Below, in pieces: positions 9,380 through 18,901 of a stretch of DNA of 64,000 nt; position 1 is the stretch's first letter, and every line of letters starts with the position of its first letter. This stretch comes from Williamsia deligens (GTDB lineage: Bacteria; Actinomycetota; Actinomycetes; Mycobacteriales; Mycobacteriaceae). A program made the translations under genes and the position numbers. The stretch spans positions 806,001 through 870,000 of the forward strand of contig NZ_JAMTCI010000001.1 in NCBI RefSeq assembly GCF_024171765.1. Reading direction: 5' to 3'. Below the pieces are notes generated by a model. The model made no database searches. It was not told the DNA's origin and was given only the letters and a program-made list of their open reading frames with translations.

Positions 9380-9443
9380 CCCCTGCGACCCCAAACCCCC
9401 GTAACCCTGCCCCGAAACCCCGCCCCGAAACCCACCCTCACCC
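9380..9443 (-). other. G-quadruplex-prone tract (G-rich on minus strand)
   Basis: Ten runs of three to five cytosines occur in 64 bp on the plus strand, with a CCCCGAAACCC motif twice in tandem. The minus strand therefore has many closely spaced G-runs, a good quadruplex candidate. It lies exactly between the terminator and the first 21-bp repeat. Confidence 0.55.
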
Positions 9444-9547
9444 GTCGAGTGGGCGTTTACAGACGTCGAGTGGGCGTTTACAAACGTCGAGTGGGCGGCT
9501 ACAGACGTCGACTGGGCGGCTACGGACGTCGAGTGGGCGGTGGACGA
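9443..9547 (+). repeat. 21-bp tandem repeat array A (5 units, GTCGAGTGGGCG core)
   Basis: Five head-to-tail units of exactly 21 bp start at 9443, 9464, 9485, 9506 and 9527. The core is CGTCGAGTGGGCG and the rest of the unit is close to KYTACARA. The fourth unit has GTCGAC instead of GTCGAG. The array lies 3' of the exporter gene and reads in its sense direction. Array B (10477-10560) is its inverted counterpart on the other side of the DUF559-type gene, and array C (33336-33440) is a third copy. Confidence 0.95.
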
Positions 9548-9581
9548 CCGGGTGGAACCACATCACGCCCGCCCGCGTCCC

Positions 9582-10466
9582 ATGAACATGGTCCACCTAC
9601 CGGAGGCGCACGCCGCCGCACCGAGTCATATCCGGCAGACGGACGCAGCCGCCCATCGGACGAGAAGAGAGTTCGACCGGCTGCACCGTGGCGTCTACGC
9701 GGATCCCGCAGTCACGTTGAGCGCGACCGACCGCATCCGCGCCGCTCATCTCAGCGCCGGCCCCGCCGCGGTCGTCGCGGGCCTCAGCGCCCACTTCCTC
9801 CACGGGACGCGCTATCCGGACATCAGCGGCGACGTCGAGGTCATCCGGGACCTGCGTGGTCAGGGACGGCGACGGACCGGGGTGACCATCATCCGCACCG
9901 ACCGGCTCGGCGCAGACGACATCGTCGACATCTCGGGGATGCCTGTAACCAGCGTTGTCCGCACCGCGTACGACCTGGGGAGGCGCCGACCCGACTGGCT
10001 CGCGCTGGGCCACCTCGACGACCTCGCCCGGTGTTCGGGGCTCGACCTCTCCCAGCTCTGGGCGTACACGCGCGATCACGACCGTGCACGCGGCATCTGC
10101 CAACTTCGCGAGTTGGTCGGTCTGGTCGACCCACTCTCCGAATCACCGGGAGAGAGCTGGACCCGGCTGATCATGCATCGCCACCAACTCCCCCGACCCG
10201 AGAGCCAGATCGAGGTGTTCGACGACTCGGGCGCGCTGATCGCCCGGTTCGACCTCGGCTATCGGCGGTACAAGATCGGCATCGACTACGACGGGGTCGA
10301 CTACCACTCGTCGGAAGAACAAAAGCTGCACGATCTTCGCCGCGACGGCGCAGTGAGGCAGCGAGGGTGGATCCCGCTGCGAACGAATGCGGCGGCGCTG
10401 TCGTCAGATGAGGTCGGCGAGATGGCCAGGATCGAACGCGCCCTTGAACTCCGAGGCCACCGATGA
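9582..10466 (+). CDS. AbiEi-like / DUF559 (Vsr-like nuclease fold) protein
   Basis: Protein of 294 aa of an actinobacterial family. The N-terminal third resembles an AbiEi-type winged helix (IRQTDAAAHRTRREF, LHRGVYADP). The C-terminal third has the DUF559 pattern related to very-short-patch-repair nucleases: ARFDLGYRRYKIGIDYDG followed by VDYH and DLRRDGAVRQRGW. The acidic residues fit a PD-(D/E)xK-like site, though it is divergent. ATG 9582 is preferred; GTG 9540 would start inside the repeat array, and ATG 9588 is an alternative. No partner toxin or methylase is adjacent. Its place between inverted repeat arrays marks it as accessory. The function is unknown. Confidence 0.75.
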   Translation: MNMVHLPEAHAAAPSHIRQTDAAAHRTRREFDRLHRGVYADPAVTLSATDRIRAAHLSAGPAAVVAGLSAHFLHGTRYPDISGDVEVIRDLRGQGRRRTGVTIIRTDRLGADDIVDISGMPVTSVVRTAYDLGRRRPDWLALGHLDDLARCSGLDLSQLWAYTRDHDRARGICQLRELVGLVDPLSESPGESWTRLIMHRHQLPRPESQIEVFDDSGALIARFDLGYRRYKIGIDYDGVDYHSSEEQKLHDLRRDGAVRQRGWIPLRTNAAALSSDEVGEMARIERALELRGHR

Positions 10467-10476
10467 GCGCCGGCCG

Positions 10477-10560
10477 CCGCGTGGTGCCCACTCGACGTCG
10501 CCAACCGCCCACTCGACGTCTGTAAACGCCCAGTCGACGTTGTTAACCGCCCACTCGACG
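10477..10560 (-). repeat. 21-bp tandem repeat array B (4 units, inverted relative to A)
   Basis: Four 21-bp units end at 10497, 10518, 10539 and 10560, each with core CGCCCACTCGACG on the plus strand (the first is degenerate). Read on the minus strand this is the same GTCGAGTGGGCG repeat as array A, and it begins 16 bp after the ptrB stop codon, in the sense of ptrB. One unit (10519-10539) has the GTCGAC variant. The flank ACCCTCTCACCCC before the first minus-strand unit resembles ACCCTCACCC before array A. Confidence 0.93.
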
Positions 10561-10576
10561 GGGTGAGAGGGTCGGG

Positions 10577-12682
10577 TCAGAGGGCCTTCGTCTGGCGGAG
10601 GACCCAGGCGTGCTCGAAGGCGACCTCTTCCCACTGCTGGTAGCGACCACTCACACCACCGTGGCCCGCACTCATCTCGGTCTTCAGCAGGATCGGCGCA
10701 TCCGAGGTCGTGTGTGCCTGCAGCCGTGCCACCCATTTCGCGGCCTCGGTGTACATGACCCGGGTGTCGTTGAGCGACGTCAGCGCGAGGATCGCGGGAT
10801 ACGGCTTCGCCTCGACGTTCTCGTACGGGGAGTAGCTCTTCATGTAGGCGTAGACCTCGGGATCCTCGAGCGGGTTGCCCCACTCGTCCCACTCGATGAC
10901 CGTCAGCGGCAGCGACGGGTCCAGGATGGAGGTCAGCGGGTCGACGAAGGGCACGACGGCCAGGATCCCGCTGAACAGCTCCGGGGCGATGTTCGCGACG
11001 GCACCGATGAGCAGTCCGCCCGCCGAGCCTCCCTCACCCACCAGTTGCGACGGCGTCGTCGCCCCCGTGTCGACGAGATGCTGTGCGGCGTCGACGAAGT
11101 CGAAGAAGGTGTTCTGCTTCGTCAGCGTCTTGCCGTCGTCGTACCAGTGCCGCCCCATCTCGCCGCCACCGCGGATGTGGGCGACGACGAACACGACGCC
11201 ACGGTCCAGCAGCGACAGCCTCGCGATGGAGAACGACGGATCCATGCTGGCCTCGTACGAGCCGTATCCGTAGAGCAGCGTCGGCGCCGGCCGCTGCACG
11301 CCGCGGCGTGCGATCACCGACAGCGGTACCCGGGTCCCGTCGCGCGCGGTGACCCACTCGCGTCGTTGCTCGTAGTCGGCCGGGTCGTACCCACCGAGAA
11401 CGGGCTGACGCCGCAACAGGATCCGTTCACCGGTCGTCAGATCGAGGTCGAGGACCTCCGACGGTTCGATGAAGCTGGTGTAGCCGATCCGCAGTCGGGG
11501 TGCGGCCCATTCCGGGTTCGACGCCAGGCCGGTGGAGGCGAGCTCCTGCTCGAACTCGACCTCGGCGAACGCGATCTCGTCGTCCGCACCGACACCGCGC
11601 AGATCAGCGACGGCGATACGCGGTGTCGCGCCCCGGCGGTAGCTCAGAACCAGGCGCTCGGCGAACGCGTCGACACCCTCGATCCGGCGTTCGGTGTCAT
11701 GGGCGACGACCACCCGTGTCGACGTCGGGTCGTCGACGGGCGCGGAGACGATCTCGAAGTTCTCCGCGTTCTCGTTGTGCGTGATGAGGAACCGGTCCTC
11801 GCCGCCGATCACCGCGTGTTCCACGTCGTACTCGACGCCGTCGCGACGCGGCCACACGACCGTGAACTCCCCCGTGGGGTCCGACGAGTCGAGGACATAC
11901 GCCTCGGAGGTGATCTTGGAACCGAGGACGATCATCAGGTAGCGGTCGCTGCGCGTCGTGCCCATCCCGACCCAGTAGCGCTCGTCCGGCTCGTGGAAGA
12001 CTCGGACGTCGTCGGAGCCGGCACCGATGTCGTGCCGCCACACCGTGTCCGGACGCCAGGCGTCGTCGACGGTGAGATAGAAGACGTGGCGACCGTCCGC
12101 CGACCACGTCGCCCCCGGCGCCGTGTTCTCGACGGTGTCGGGCAGGAGTTCCCCGGTCGCGAGGTCCTTGATCCGCAGCGTGTACCGCTCGTCACCGACG
12201 GTGTCGACGGCGTAGGCAAGCAGACCGCCGTCGTCGCTGACGGAGAACGCGCCGAGGGAGAAGAACTCGGTCCCCTCCGCCTCGAGATTCGAGTCGAGCA
12301 GGACCATCTCGCCGTCGAGGGGATCGTCGCCGACGGTGGGCGGGTTCCAGTCGTCGTCGGCGCGGATCGGACACCGGCAGCTGACGCCGTACTGCTTGCC
12401 CTCGGCGGTCCGCGAGTAGTACCAGAAGCGACCACGCCGGACCGGGACCGACATGTCGGTCTCCTTGGTCCGGGACTTGATCTCCCCAACGATGGCCGCC
12501 CGCAGGTCGGCCAGCTCGGCGGTGTCGGCCTCGGTCAGCGCGTTCTGCGCCTCGAGGTACGCGATGACCTCCGGATCGTCCTTGACGCGGAGCCACTCGT
12601 ACTCGTCGACGACGACGTCGCCGTGATGCTCCCGCGTGGTGGGCACCTTCTTGGCCGTCGGCACCTCCGGGCGGGCGGTCAC
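10577..12682 (-). CDS. ptrB: S9A oligopeptidase B (prolyl-oligopeptidase family)
   Basis: Cytosolic serine peptidase cutting short peptides, commonly after basic residues; 701 aa. A seven-bladed propeller (about residues 70-410) is followed by an alpha/beta-hydrolase domain: [14 protein letters not shown], the nucleophile in [13 protein letters not shown], the Asp near [10 protein letters not shown], and the His in [14 protein letters not shown]. The start GTG 12682 overlaps the purC stop as GTGA, so they form one unit; M. tuberculosis also places ptrB next to purC. The 21-bp repeat array B follows the stop codon by 16 bp. Confidence 0.95.
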   Translation of the reverse strand: MTARPEVPTAKKVPTTREHHGDVVVDEYEWLRVKDDPEVIAYLEAQNALTEADTAELADLRAAIVGEIKSRTKETDMSVPVRRGRFWYYSRTAEGKQYGVSCRCPIRADDDWNPPTVGDDPLDGEMVLLDSNLEAEGTEFFSLGAFSVSDDGGLLAYAVDTVGDERYTLRIKDLATGELLPDTVENTAPGATWSADGRHVFYLTVDDAWRPDTVWRHDIGAGSDDVRVFHEPDERYWVGMGTTRSDRYLMIVLGSKITSEAYVLDSSDPTGEFTVVWPRRDGVEYDVEHAVIGGEDRFLITHNENAENFEIVSAPVDDPTSTRVVVAHDTERRIEGVDAFAERLVLSYRRGATPRIAVADLRGVGADDEIAFAEVEFEQELASTGLASNPEWAAPRLRIGYTSFIEPSEVLDLDLTTGERILLRRQPVLGGYDPADYEQRREWVTARDGTRVPLSVIARRGVQRPAPTLLYGYGSYEASMDPSFSIARLSLLDRGVVFVVAHIRGGGEMGRHWYDDGKTLTKQNTFFDFVDAAQHLVDTGATTPSQLVGEGGSAGGLLIGAVANIAPELFSGILAVVPFVDPLTSILDPSLPLTVIEWDEWGNPLEDPEVYAYMKSYSPYENVEAKPYPAILALTSLNDTRVMYTEAAKWVARLQAHTTSDAPILLKTEMSAGHGGVSGRYQQWEEVAFEHAWVLRQTKAL

Positions 12683-13572
12683 AGCGACGCTCCCGGCCAC
12701 TGCGCGAACGCCAGACCCGAGATCGTCTCGTACGCCTCGATGTAGCGGGCTCGAGTCCTCGCGACGACGTCGTCGGGAAGGGGCGGCGGTGGGGTTTGCC
12801 CCGTTCTGTCCCATCCCGATTCGGGTCCGGTCAGCCAGTTGCGGACGATCTGCTTGTCGAAGCTGGGCTGCACGGCGCCCGGGGTGTGGATGCTCGCGTC
12901 CCAGTACCGCGACGAGTCGGGTGTGAGCACCTCGTCGGCGAGGACCAGCGACCCGTCGGCGTCGACCCCGAACTCGAACTTGGTGTCGGCGAGGATGATC
13001 CCGCGGCTCGCGGCCAATTCTGCTCCCCGCATGTAGATCTCGAGTGTGGCGTCGCGCAGTGCGCGGGCGGTGGGCTCACCGACCCGGTCGACGACACCGG
13101 CGAAGTCGATGTTCTCGTCGTGGTCACCGACGGCGGCCTTGCTCGCGGGGGTGAAGATGGGCACCGGCAGGCGCGAGGCCTCCTGCAGTCCCTCCGGCAG
13201 CTCGATCCCACAGACGGCGCCGGTGGCGCGGTAGTCGAGCAGACCCGATCCCGTCAGATAACCGCGGGCCACACATTCGACGGGCAGCATCGGCAGCTTG
13301 CGCACCACCATCGAGCGGCCCAGTTCCGCGGCGGGGATGCGCGGGTCCTCGGGCCCACCGGCGAGGTGGTGGGGGACGCCGAGTGTCTCGAACCAGAAGA
13401 ACGACATCGCCGTGAGGACCCGACCCTTGTCGGGGATGAGGCTGTCGAGCACGTGGTCATAGGCGGAGATGCGATCCGTCGACACCATCAGCAGCGTGTC
13501 GGCGTCGATCTCGTAGAGCTCACGGACCTTGCCCGACGCCACGTGGCGGTAGGACGCGAGGGTGGGACGCAT
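12679..13572 (-). CDS. purC: SAICAR synthetase PurC
   Basis: Phosphoribosylaminoimidazole-succinocarboxamide synthase: ATP-dependent joining of aspartate to CAIR in purine synthesis; 297 aa. Family motifs are [12 protein letters not shown] at the start (nucleotide loop), [25 protein letters not shown], and [12 protein letters not shown] with [17 protein letters not shown] 13572 has TAGCCT 7 nt upstream (leaderless type); a longer reading into the upstream region is not supported. It is coupled to ptrB by a four-base overlap. Confidence 0.97.
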   Translation of the reverse strand: MRPTLASYRHVASGKVRELYEIDADTLLMVSTDRISAYDHVLDSLIPDKGRVLTAMSFFWFETLGVPHHLAGGPEDPRIPAAELGRSMVVRKLPMLPVECVARGYLTGSGLLDYRATGAVCGIELPEGLQEASRLPVPIFTPASKAAVGDHDENIDFAGVVDRVGEPTARALRDATLEIYMRGAELAASRGIILADTKFEFGVDADGSLVLADEVLTPDSSRYWDASIHTPGAVQPSFDKQIVRNWLTGPESGWDRTGQTPPPPLPDDVVARTRARYIEAYETISGLAFAQWPGASL

Positions 13573-13630
13573 GGCCCCAAGGCTAGTGGTGGGCCCCTCG
13601 CGGCACGCCGCGCGCCTATCCTCGTCACGC

Positions 13631-13930
13631 ATGACGACGCCCGAGGTCTCCCGACCGACTGTGCGCATCCGCTACTGCACGTTGTGCAACTGGCTGTTGC
13701 GCGCGAACTGGATGTCGGCGGAGCTGCTGTCGACGTTCGGGACCGAGCTGGACTCGGTCACCCTCGTCCCCGGCACAGGCGGCGTCTTCGCCGTCGACGT
13801 CGACGGCACGCCGGTGTGGGACCGCGCCACCGACGGCGGCTTCCCCGACGCGGCCGAACTCAAGCGTCGCGTGCGCGACGTGGCATTCCCCGACCGCGAC
13901 CTCGGACATGGCGACGTGCGCACCCCCTGA
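13631..13930 (+). CDS. SelW/Rdx-family CxxC redox protein
   Basis: Small protein of 99 aa of the SelT/SelW/SelH family with a thioredoxin-like fold. [10 protein letters not shown] holds the CxxC pair (Cys16, Cys19) where eukaryotic members have selenocysteine. The C-terminal part ([30 protein letters not shown]) matches the Rdx pattern. The role is presumed thiol redox, with no known substrate. ATG 13631 has TATCCT 8 nt upstream, so it is probably leaderless. It diverges from purC across 58 bp. Confidence 0.88.
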   Translation: MTTPEVSRPTVRIRYCTLCNWLLRANWMSAELLSTFGTELDSVTLVPGTGGVFAVDVDGTPVWDRATDGGFPDAAELKRRVRDVAFPDRDLGHGDVRTP

Positions 13931-13999
13931 TCTGCGGGGAATGCGCGACCACACCGTCGCGCGTTGCACCGAGAGCCCCTGCCGACCCGAGGAGTCACC

Positions 14000-14521
14000 G
14001 TGACCGACACCGACACCGCCCTGCACGACGTTCTCACCGACGCGTTCACCCGCGCCGACGACGCCGTCACCTCGCTCACCGACGGTTCGTCCGCGACGCG
14101 ACTGACCCATCGGGTCGACGCCGACGCCAACACCATCGCCTGGTTGATCTGGCACTCCTCGCGCATCCTCGACGACCACGTCGCGGGACTGACGGGTGAG
14201 GAGCAGGCGTGGGCGCAGTGGCGCGACCGCTTCGCGCTCCCGTTCGACGACTGGGCCACGGGGTACGGACAGAGCAGCGAGGACGTCGCCGCGGTGCCCG
14301 GCGACGGCGATCTGCTGGCCGGGTACTTCCACGTCGCGCTGACCGGCGCGCTCGACTACATCCGCCGTCTCGACGCCGACGAGGTGGAGCGCATCGTCGA
14401 CGAGAACTGGGATCCCCCGGTCACCGCCGGCGTCCGCCTGGTCAGCGTCCTCAACGACATCACGCTGCACATCGGGCAGGCGCAGTTCATCGCCGGCATC
14501 GCCGAGCGCGCCGGGGTCTGA
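14000..14521 (+). CDS. DinB / mycothiol-dependent-type metalloenzyme fold protein
   Basis: A 173-aa protein of the DinB-like (DUF664/MDMPI) four-helix superfamily. Candidate metal-binding histidines are in LIWHSSRILDDHV (mid N-terminal) and in NDITLHIGQAQFIAG near the C-terminus, as in the family. Such proteins act as thiol transferases for mycothiol or bacillithiol. GTG 14000 has GAGGAG upstream. It follows the SelW-like gene by 69 bp, which hints at a shared thiol-redox role. It ends 1 bp from the convergent purB stop. Confidence 0.85.
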   Translation: MTDTDTALHDVLTDAFTRADDAVTSLTDGSSATRLTHRVDADANTIAWLIWHSSRILDDHVAGLTGEEQAWAQWRDRFALPFDDWATGYGQSSEDVAAVPGDGDLLAGYFHVALTGALDYIRRLDADEVERIVDENWDPPVTAGVRLVSVLNDITLHIGQAQFIAGIAERAGV

Positions 14522-14522
14522 C

Positions 14523-15962
14523 CTAGAGGATCGGGGCAGGCGTGTAGCGGGCGGCGTCGGGGTACTGATCCGCGAGCCGGCCGACCGCCGCGACGACGTC
14601 GGCGACCTGCTGCTCGGCGGCGCCGATGAACGCGTGCTTGTCGGCGAGGGCCGCGTCGAGCGCGGCGCGGTCGAGCGGGAGACGGTCGTCGGCGGCGAGG
14701 CGGTCGAGGAGGTCGGGTTCGCGGCCCTCCTCCCGCATCGCCAGCGCGACGGCGACCGCGTTCTCCTTGATGGCCTCGTGCGCGGTCTCGCGTCCGACGC
14801 CGGCACGCACCGCGGCGATGAGCACCTTGGTGGTCGCGAGGAACGGCAGGTAGCGGTCGAGTTCGTTCGCGATCACCGCGGGATAGGCCCCGAACTCGGC
14901 GAGCACGGTCAGGAACGTCTCCATCAGCCCGTCGACGGCGAAGAACGCATCGGGCAGGGCGACGCGGCGCACCACCGAGCAGAAGACGTCGCCCTCGTTC
15001 CACTGGGCGCCCGCGAGTTCGGCCGTCATCGACGAGTACCCGCGCAACACGACAGCGAGACCGTTCACGCGCTCGCAACTGCGGGTGTTCATCTTGTGCG
15101 GCATGGCCGAGCTGCCCACCTGACCCGGCTGGAACCCCTCGGTGACGAGCTCGTGGCCTGCCATCAGGCGGATGGTGTGCGCCATCGACGACGGCCCGGC
15201 CGCCACCTGCACGAGCGCGGAGACGACGTCGTGGTCGAGTGATCGCGGGTACACCTGACCGACCGACGTCAGCGACCGCGAGAACCCGAGGTGCGCCGCC
15301 ACTCTCGATTCGAGGGACGCGAGCCGCCCGGTGTCGCCGTCGAGCAGATCGAGCATGTCCTGCGAGGTCCCCATCGGGCCCTTGATGCCCCGCAGCGGGT
15401 ATCGGTCGATCAGCTCCCGCAGGCGGGTCAGCGCGATCAGGACCTCGTCGGCGGCGGAGGCGAACCGCTTGCCCAGCGTGGTCGCCTGCGCGGCGACGTT
15501 GTGGCTGCGACCGGCCATCACCACCGACGCGTACTGCGCCGCTCGGTCGGCCAACCGCGCCGCGACCGCCACACCGTGGGCGTGGACATGCTCGAGTGAT
15601 CGCAGGATCTGCAGCTGCTCGACGTTCTCGGTGAGGTCGCGGCTGGTCATGCCCTTGTGGATGTGCTCGTGACCGGCGAGGGCGTTGAACTCCTCGATCC
15701 GCGCCTTCACGTCGTGCCGCGTCACCCGTTCCCGATCGGCGATCGACGCGAGGTCGACGTCGTCGACGACGCGCTCGTAGTCCTCGATGACACCGTCGGG
15801 GACGTCGACACCGAGGTCGCGCTGCGCGGTGAGCACCGCGATCCACAGGCGACGTTCGAGGACGATCTTGTGCTCGGGGGACCACAGCGTGACGAGGTCG
15901 GCCGATGCGTATCGGCCGGCCAGGACATCGGTGATGCGCGGCTTGTCAGACACGCGGCTCAT
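14523..15962 (-). CDS. purB: adenylosuccinate lyase PurB
   Basis: Lyase of purine synthesis, acting on both SAICAR and adenylosuccinate with release of fumarate; 479 aa, fumarase/aspartase superfamily. Signature elements: GHEHIHKGMTSRDLTEN, AGRSHNVAAQATTLGKRF with a catalytic His, and the flexible loop GQVGSSAMPHKMNTRSCE with the catalytic Ser (SSAMPHKMN). I chose ATG 15962 because the conserved part begins soon after (RITDVLAGRYAS); an ATG at 15980 is possible. Confidence 0.96.
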   Translation of the reverse strand: MSRVSDKPRITDVLAGRYASADLVTLWSPEHKIVLERRLWIAVLTAQRDLGVDVPDGVIEDYERVVDDVDLASIADRERVTRHDVKARIEEFNALAGHEHIHKGMTSRDLTENVEQLQILRSLEHVHAHGVAVAARLADRAAQYASVVMAGRSHNVAAQATTLGKRFASAADEVLIALTRLRELIDRYPLRGIKGPMGTSQDMLDLLDGDTGRLASLESRVAAHLGFSRSLTSVGQVYPRSLDHDVVSALVQVAAGPSSMAHTIRLMAGHELVTEGFQPGQVGSSAMPHKMNTRSCERVNGLAVVLRGYSSMTAELAGAQWNEGDVFCSVVRRVALPDAFFAVDGLMETFLTVLAEFGAYPAVIANELDRYLPFLATTKVLIAAVRAGVGRETAHEAIKENAVAVALAMREEGREPDLLDRLAADDRLPLDRAALDAALADKHAFIGAAEQQVADVVAAVGRLADQYPDAARYTPAPIL

Positions 15963-16016
15963 TCTGCCCCGCGCGGACACGACGACCCCAATCGCGCCGC
16001 AGCGAGGCGCGGGAGA

Positions 16017-16613
16017 TCAGCGGTCGCTGGGCGCCAGCGTCTCGACCACGTGGCACAGCGCCTCGTAGGTCAGCGCGTGCACGTCGTCGACGCAGTCGGA
16101 CAGCGCGCGCACCACCGCACCCTCCTCGACGGCCATCAGGTGGGCGACACCTCCGGGTGTCGGTGATCGATGCGACTTGCCGAGCACCTCGTGGTGCAGC
16201 TCGCCGATCAGCTTGCCGCGGTTGGCCAGCAGCGGCCGCAACCGCGGGAACCGCTGCGCCAGAACGACTGTCTCGCACCGGGTGACGAGCAGATCGCGAT
16301 CCTCGTCGCTGCCGACGAACACGTCGGCGAGCGCCTCGGCGCTGGCCTCGCACCCGCGACGGCGGCGGGCAAGGTGGGTCGCGCGATCGCGGATGGCGTC
16401 CTCGTCGTGGTGACTGACATGGGTGACCGCCTCCACCACGAGGTCCTCGAGCGACTCGAAGTAGTAGGTCGTCGACGCCAGCGGGAGTTGCGCACGGTCG
16501 GCGACAGCGCGGTGCCGAACTGCGTCAAAACCGCCCTCCATCAGCAGATCTCCGGCGGCGGCGATGAGACGAGCACGACGCCGCAGACCCTTCGGAGTCG
16601 CTGCTGACGTCAT
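16017..16613 (-). CDS. TetR family transcriptional regulator
   Basis: Regulator of 198 aa. HTH: RRRARLIAAAGDLLMEGGFDAV then VADRAQLPLASTTYYFESLEDLV. The C-terminal effector domain is unassigned. It lies upstream of purB on the same strand (54-bp gap) and downstream of an aminotransferase. I see neither a Shine-Dalgarno nor a -10 box close to ATG 16613, so the start is less certain than others. The target is not evident from context. Confidence 0.88.
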   Translation of the reverse strand: MTSAATPKGLRRRARLIAAAGDLLMEGGFDAVRHRAVADRAQLPLASTTYYFESLEDLVVEAVTHVSHHDEDAIRDRATHLARRRRGCEASAEALADVFVGSDEDRDLLVTRCETVVLAQRFPRLRPLLANRGKLIGELHHEVLGKSHRSPTPGGVAHLMAVEEGAVVRALSDCVDDVHALTYEALCHVVETLAPSDR

Positions 16614-16707
16614 GGGAGGACATGCTGCCAAATCCGGGGTTGCCGTCGGCGCGTTTTCGCTGGTCTGGTGCCGTCGGCGGCGTGTCCGGTGCGGGCGCGT
16701 CGCCGCG

Positions 16708-17898
16708 TCAGCCGCGGGACAGGACCGGACCGAGCAACTCGAGCCCGCGGTCGATGTCGGTGCGATCGCCCGCGAAGCTGAGACGGATGGTGCGCGTGCC
16801 ACGCACGGTGTCGAAGTCGACTCCCGGGGCGACCGCGACACCGGTCGTGCGCAGGACGTCGGCGCTCCACCCGAGGCTGTCGTCGGTGAGGTGCCCGATG
16901 TCGGCGTAGAGGTAGAACGCCCCGTCGGGTGGGGCGATGTCGGTGACACCGAACGCCGTCAGCCCGGCCACGAGCGCATCGCGGTTGGCGGTGTAGCGGG
17001 CCACGTGGGCGTCACACTCCCGCAGCGACGCGTCGTCGAAGGCGGCGACCGCCGCGATCTGCGACAGCGTCGGCGGACAGATCGTGAGGTTCGCGGTCAA
17101 CCGCTCGACCGCCCGGCGATAGCGACGCGGCACGAGCATCCACCCCAACCGCCAGCCCGTCATGCAGAAGTACTTGGAGACCGAGCCCATAACGACCGAC
17201 TCCCGCGAGGTGGACCAGGCACACGACGTCGGCGGCGCACCCGGGTGCTCGATGCCGTGGTAGATCTCGTCGGAGATGAGCAGGGTGCCGTGGTCGTCGC
17301 ACCACCGCGCGAGGGCGGCGAGGTCGTCGGGCGGGATGATCGTGCCCGTCGGGTTGGCGGGACTGGCGACGATGAGACCGGCGGGCGGGTCACCGAGGGC
17401 GTCGAGCATCTCGACGGTGGGACAGAAATCGTGCTCGGGCCCGCAGTCGAGTTCGACGACCTCGCAGCCGAGGGCCCGCAGGGCGTTGCGGTAGGCCGGA
17501 TACCCGGGGCGCAGCAGGACGACCCGGTCGCCCGGGGAGAACGCGGCCAGGAAGATCAGCGTGAACGCCCCCGACGACCCGGTGGTGACCACGACGTCGT
17601 CGGGATCGACGTCGAGGTCGTAGCGACGACGGTGGTACCCCGCGATGGCGCCGCGGATCGCGGCGGTGCCGACCGACTCCGTGTAGCCGAGCAGGTCCGA
17701 CGAGATCGCGTCGACGACCGCGGCCCGCACCGGCGCCGGAGCCGGTTTGGAGGGTTGTCCGGCGGCGAGCGACACCACCTCCAGGCCCTCGGCCCGGCGT
17801 GCGGCGCTCGCGGCGAGCACGTCCATGACGTGGAACATCGCCACGTCCGAGCGGGCGGACGGACCGGGGACCACGGGTCCCGGGCGCTGGGTGGTCAT
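16708..17898 (-). CDS. PLP-dependent class I aminotransferase
   Basis: Aminotransferase of 396 aa, fold type I, near the aspartate/aromatic class. Seen: SLAAGQPSKPAP, TTGSSGAF, ASPANPTGT, the Asp/Tyr in LISDEIYHGIE, the PLP lysine in SVSKYFCMTGWRLGW, and the C-terminal arginine in TRTIRLSFAG. The specificity cannot be read from sequence. ATG 17898 has TACGCT 7 nt upstream (leaderless type). It diverges from the esterase gene at 17994. Confidence 0.93.
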   Translation of the reverse strand: MTTQRPGPVVPGPSARSDVAMFHVMDVLAASAARRAEGLEVVSLAAGQPSKPAPAPVRAAVVDAISSDLLGYTESVGTAAIRGAIAGYHRRRYDLDVDPDDVVVTTGSSGAFTLIFLAAFSPGDRVVLLRPGYPAYRNALRALGCEVVELDCGPEHDFCPTVEMLDALGDPPAGLIVASPANPTGTIIPPDDLAALARWCDDHGTLLISDEIYHGIEHPGAPPTSCAWSTSRESVVMGSVSKYFCMTGWRLGWMLVPRRYRRAVERLTANLTICPPTLSQIAAVAAFDDASLRECDAHVARYTANRDALVAGLTAFGVTDIAPPDGAFYLYADIGHLTDDSLGWSADVLRTTGVAVAPGVDFDTVRGTRTIRLSFAGDRTDIDRGLELLGPVLSRG

Positions 17899-17993
17899 GG
17901 ATCGCAGCGTAGGCGAGAGCCGGTACCCTCAGGGCTCGTCATCAGCCGAGACGGCGGTCGTCGCAGACCGCGGTCGTGTCGGGGAGAGAGGGC

Positions 17994-18893
17994 ATGCGCG
18001 CAGTCGACCGTCGCACCGTTCTGGGTGCGGGAGCCGGATTGAGCGCACTGATCGCCCTCGGTGCATGCGCCCGGGACGACGACGCGCCGCGCAAGCAGGC
18101 CCAGACCCGCACCCAGGACGAGGTGTCGCCGGAGTCCACCGTGTCGACCGCCCCGAAGCCCGGCGACCCCGCCCTCGTCAGCGGGTCGTTCGTGTCGGCG
18201 AAGATGCTGGGCCGGCAGACGCGGTGGATCGTCGCGCGCCCACCCGGCGTCACGGGGGTGCTCCCCGTCGTGGTGGTGCTGCACGCGCTCAACACCGACG
18301 AGAAGACCGCGTTCATCAGCAGCCTGCAGATGCACCGCTACCTCGCACAGTCCGTCGCGGCGGGCACCGCGCCGTTCGCGCTCGCGGCCCCGGACACGGG
18401 CCGCAACTACTACCACCCGCGCGTCGACGGCACCGACGCCGCGGCGATGATCATCGACGAGTTCCTCCCGATGCTCGCCGCCGATCCCTCGTTGGGCCTG
18501 TCGACCGAGCGCATCGGCCTGTACGGGTGGTCGATGGGCGGGTACGGCGCGCTGCGCCTCGGCGCCATCCTCGGACCGCGTCGTGTCGTCGCCATCGCGG
18601 CGAGTTCGCCTGCGCTGTGGGGGGATCCGCGCTCGTTCCCGCCCCGCGCGTTCGACGGCGCGGAGGACTACGCCGCGAACTCGCTGTTCGGACAGCAGGC
18701 CGCGTTCACGCAGATCCCGCTGCTCATCGACGTCGGCGCGAGCGACCAGTTCTACCTCTATACCCGGCAGTGGATGGCGGGACTGCATCCGCCCGCCGCC
18801 TTCACCACCTCGCCGGGTGGCCACAACAACCGCTTCTGGCGCAGCGTCCTCCCGGACCAGATGGCGTTCCTGGGACGCAATCTCGCCACCTGA
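17994..18893 (+). CDS. exported esterase-like lipoprotein (alpha/beta hydrolase)
   Basis: Exported protein of 299 aa. The N-terminus has twin arginines (VDRRTVLGAGAG) and ends ALGAC, a lipobox with Cys25, so a Tat-exported lipoprotein is likely. A low-complexity linker follows, then an esterase-D/antigen-85-like hydrolase with nucleophile GWSMGGYGAL, an Asp in LLIDVGASDQFY and a His in SPGGHNNRFW. M. tuberculosis has a comparable exported esterase near purD (Rv0774c, from memory). ATG 17994 has GGGGAGAGAGGG just upstream; GTG 17976 is an alternative. The substrate is unknown. Confidence 0.88.
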   Translation: MRAVDRRTVLGAGAGLSALIALGACARDDDAPRKQAQTRTQDEVSPESTVSTAPKPGDPALVSGSFVSAKMLGRQTRWIVARPPGVTGVLPVVVVLHALNTDEKTAFISSLQMHRYLAQSVAAGTAPFALAAPDTGRNYYHPRVDGTDAAAMIIDEFLPMLAADPSLGLSTERIGLYGWSMGGYGALRLGAILGPRRVVAIAASSPALWGDPRSFPPRAFDGAEDYAANSLFGQQAAFTQIPLLIDVGASDQFYLYTRQWMAGLHPPAAFTTSPGGHNNRFWRSVLPDQMAFLGRNLAT

Positions 18894-18901
18894 GCCGCGG
18901 T

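Noticed and set aside
9443-9547. Repeat array taken as a coding repeat (7-residue units such as VEWAFED on one strand)
   Set aside because: 21 bp is a multiple of three, so any array stays open in a frame; there is no start site and no shared frame with a gene, and the other arrays are also intergenic.
9540-9581. Longer start (GTG 9540) for the DUF559-type gene
   Set aside because: It starts within repeat unit 5 and adds residues with no family match; ATG 9582 is more likely.
10610-12745. Long plus-strand open frame opposite ptrB
   Set aside because: It is the antisense shadow of ptrB, typical at this G+C; it has no family motif or start signal.
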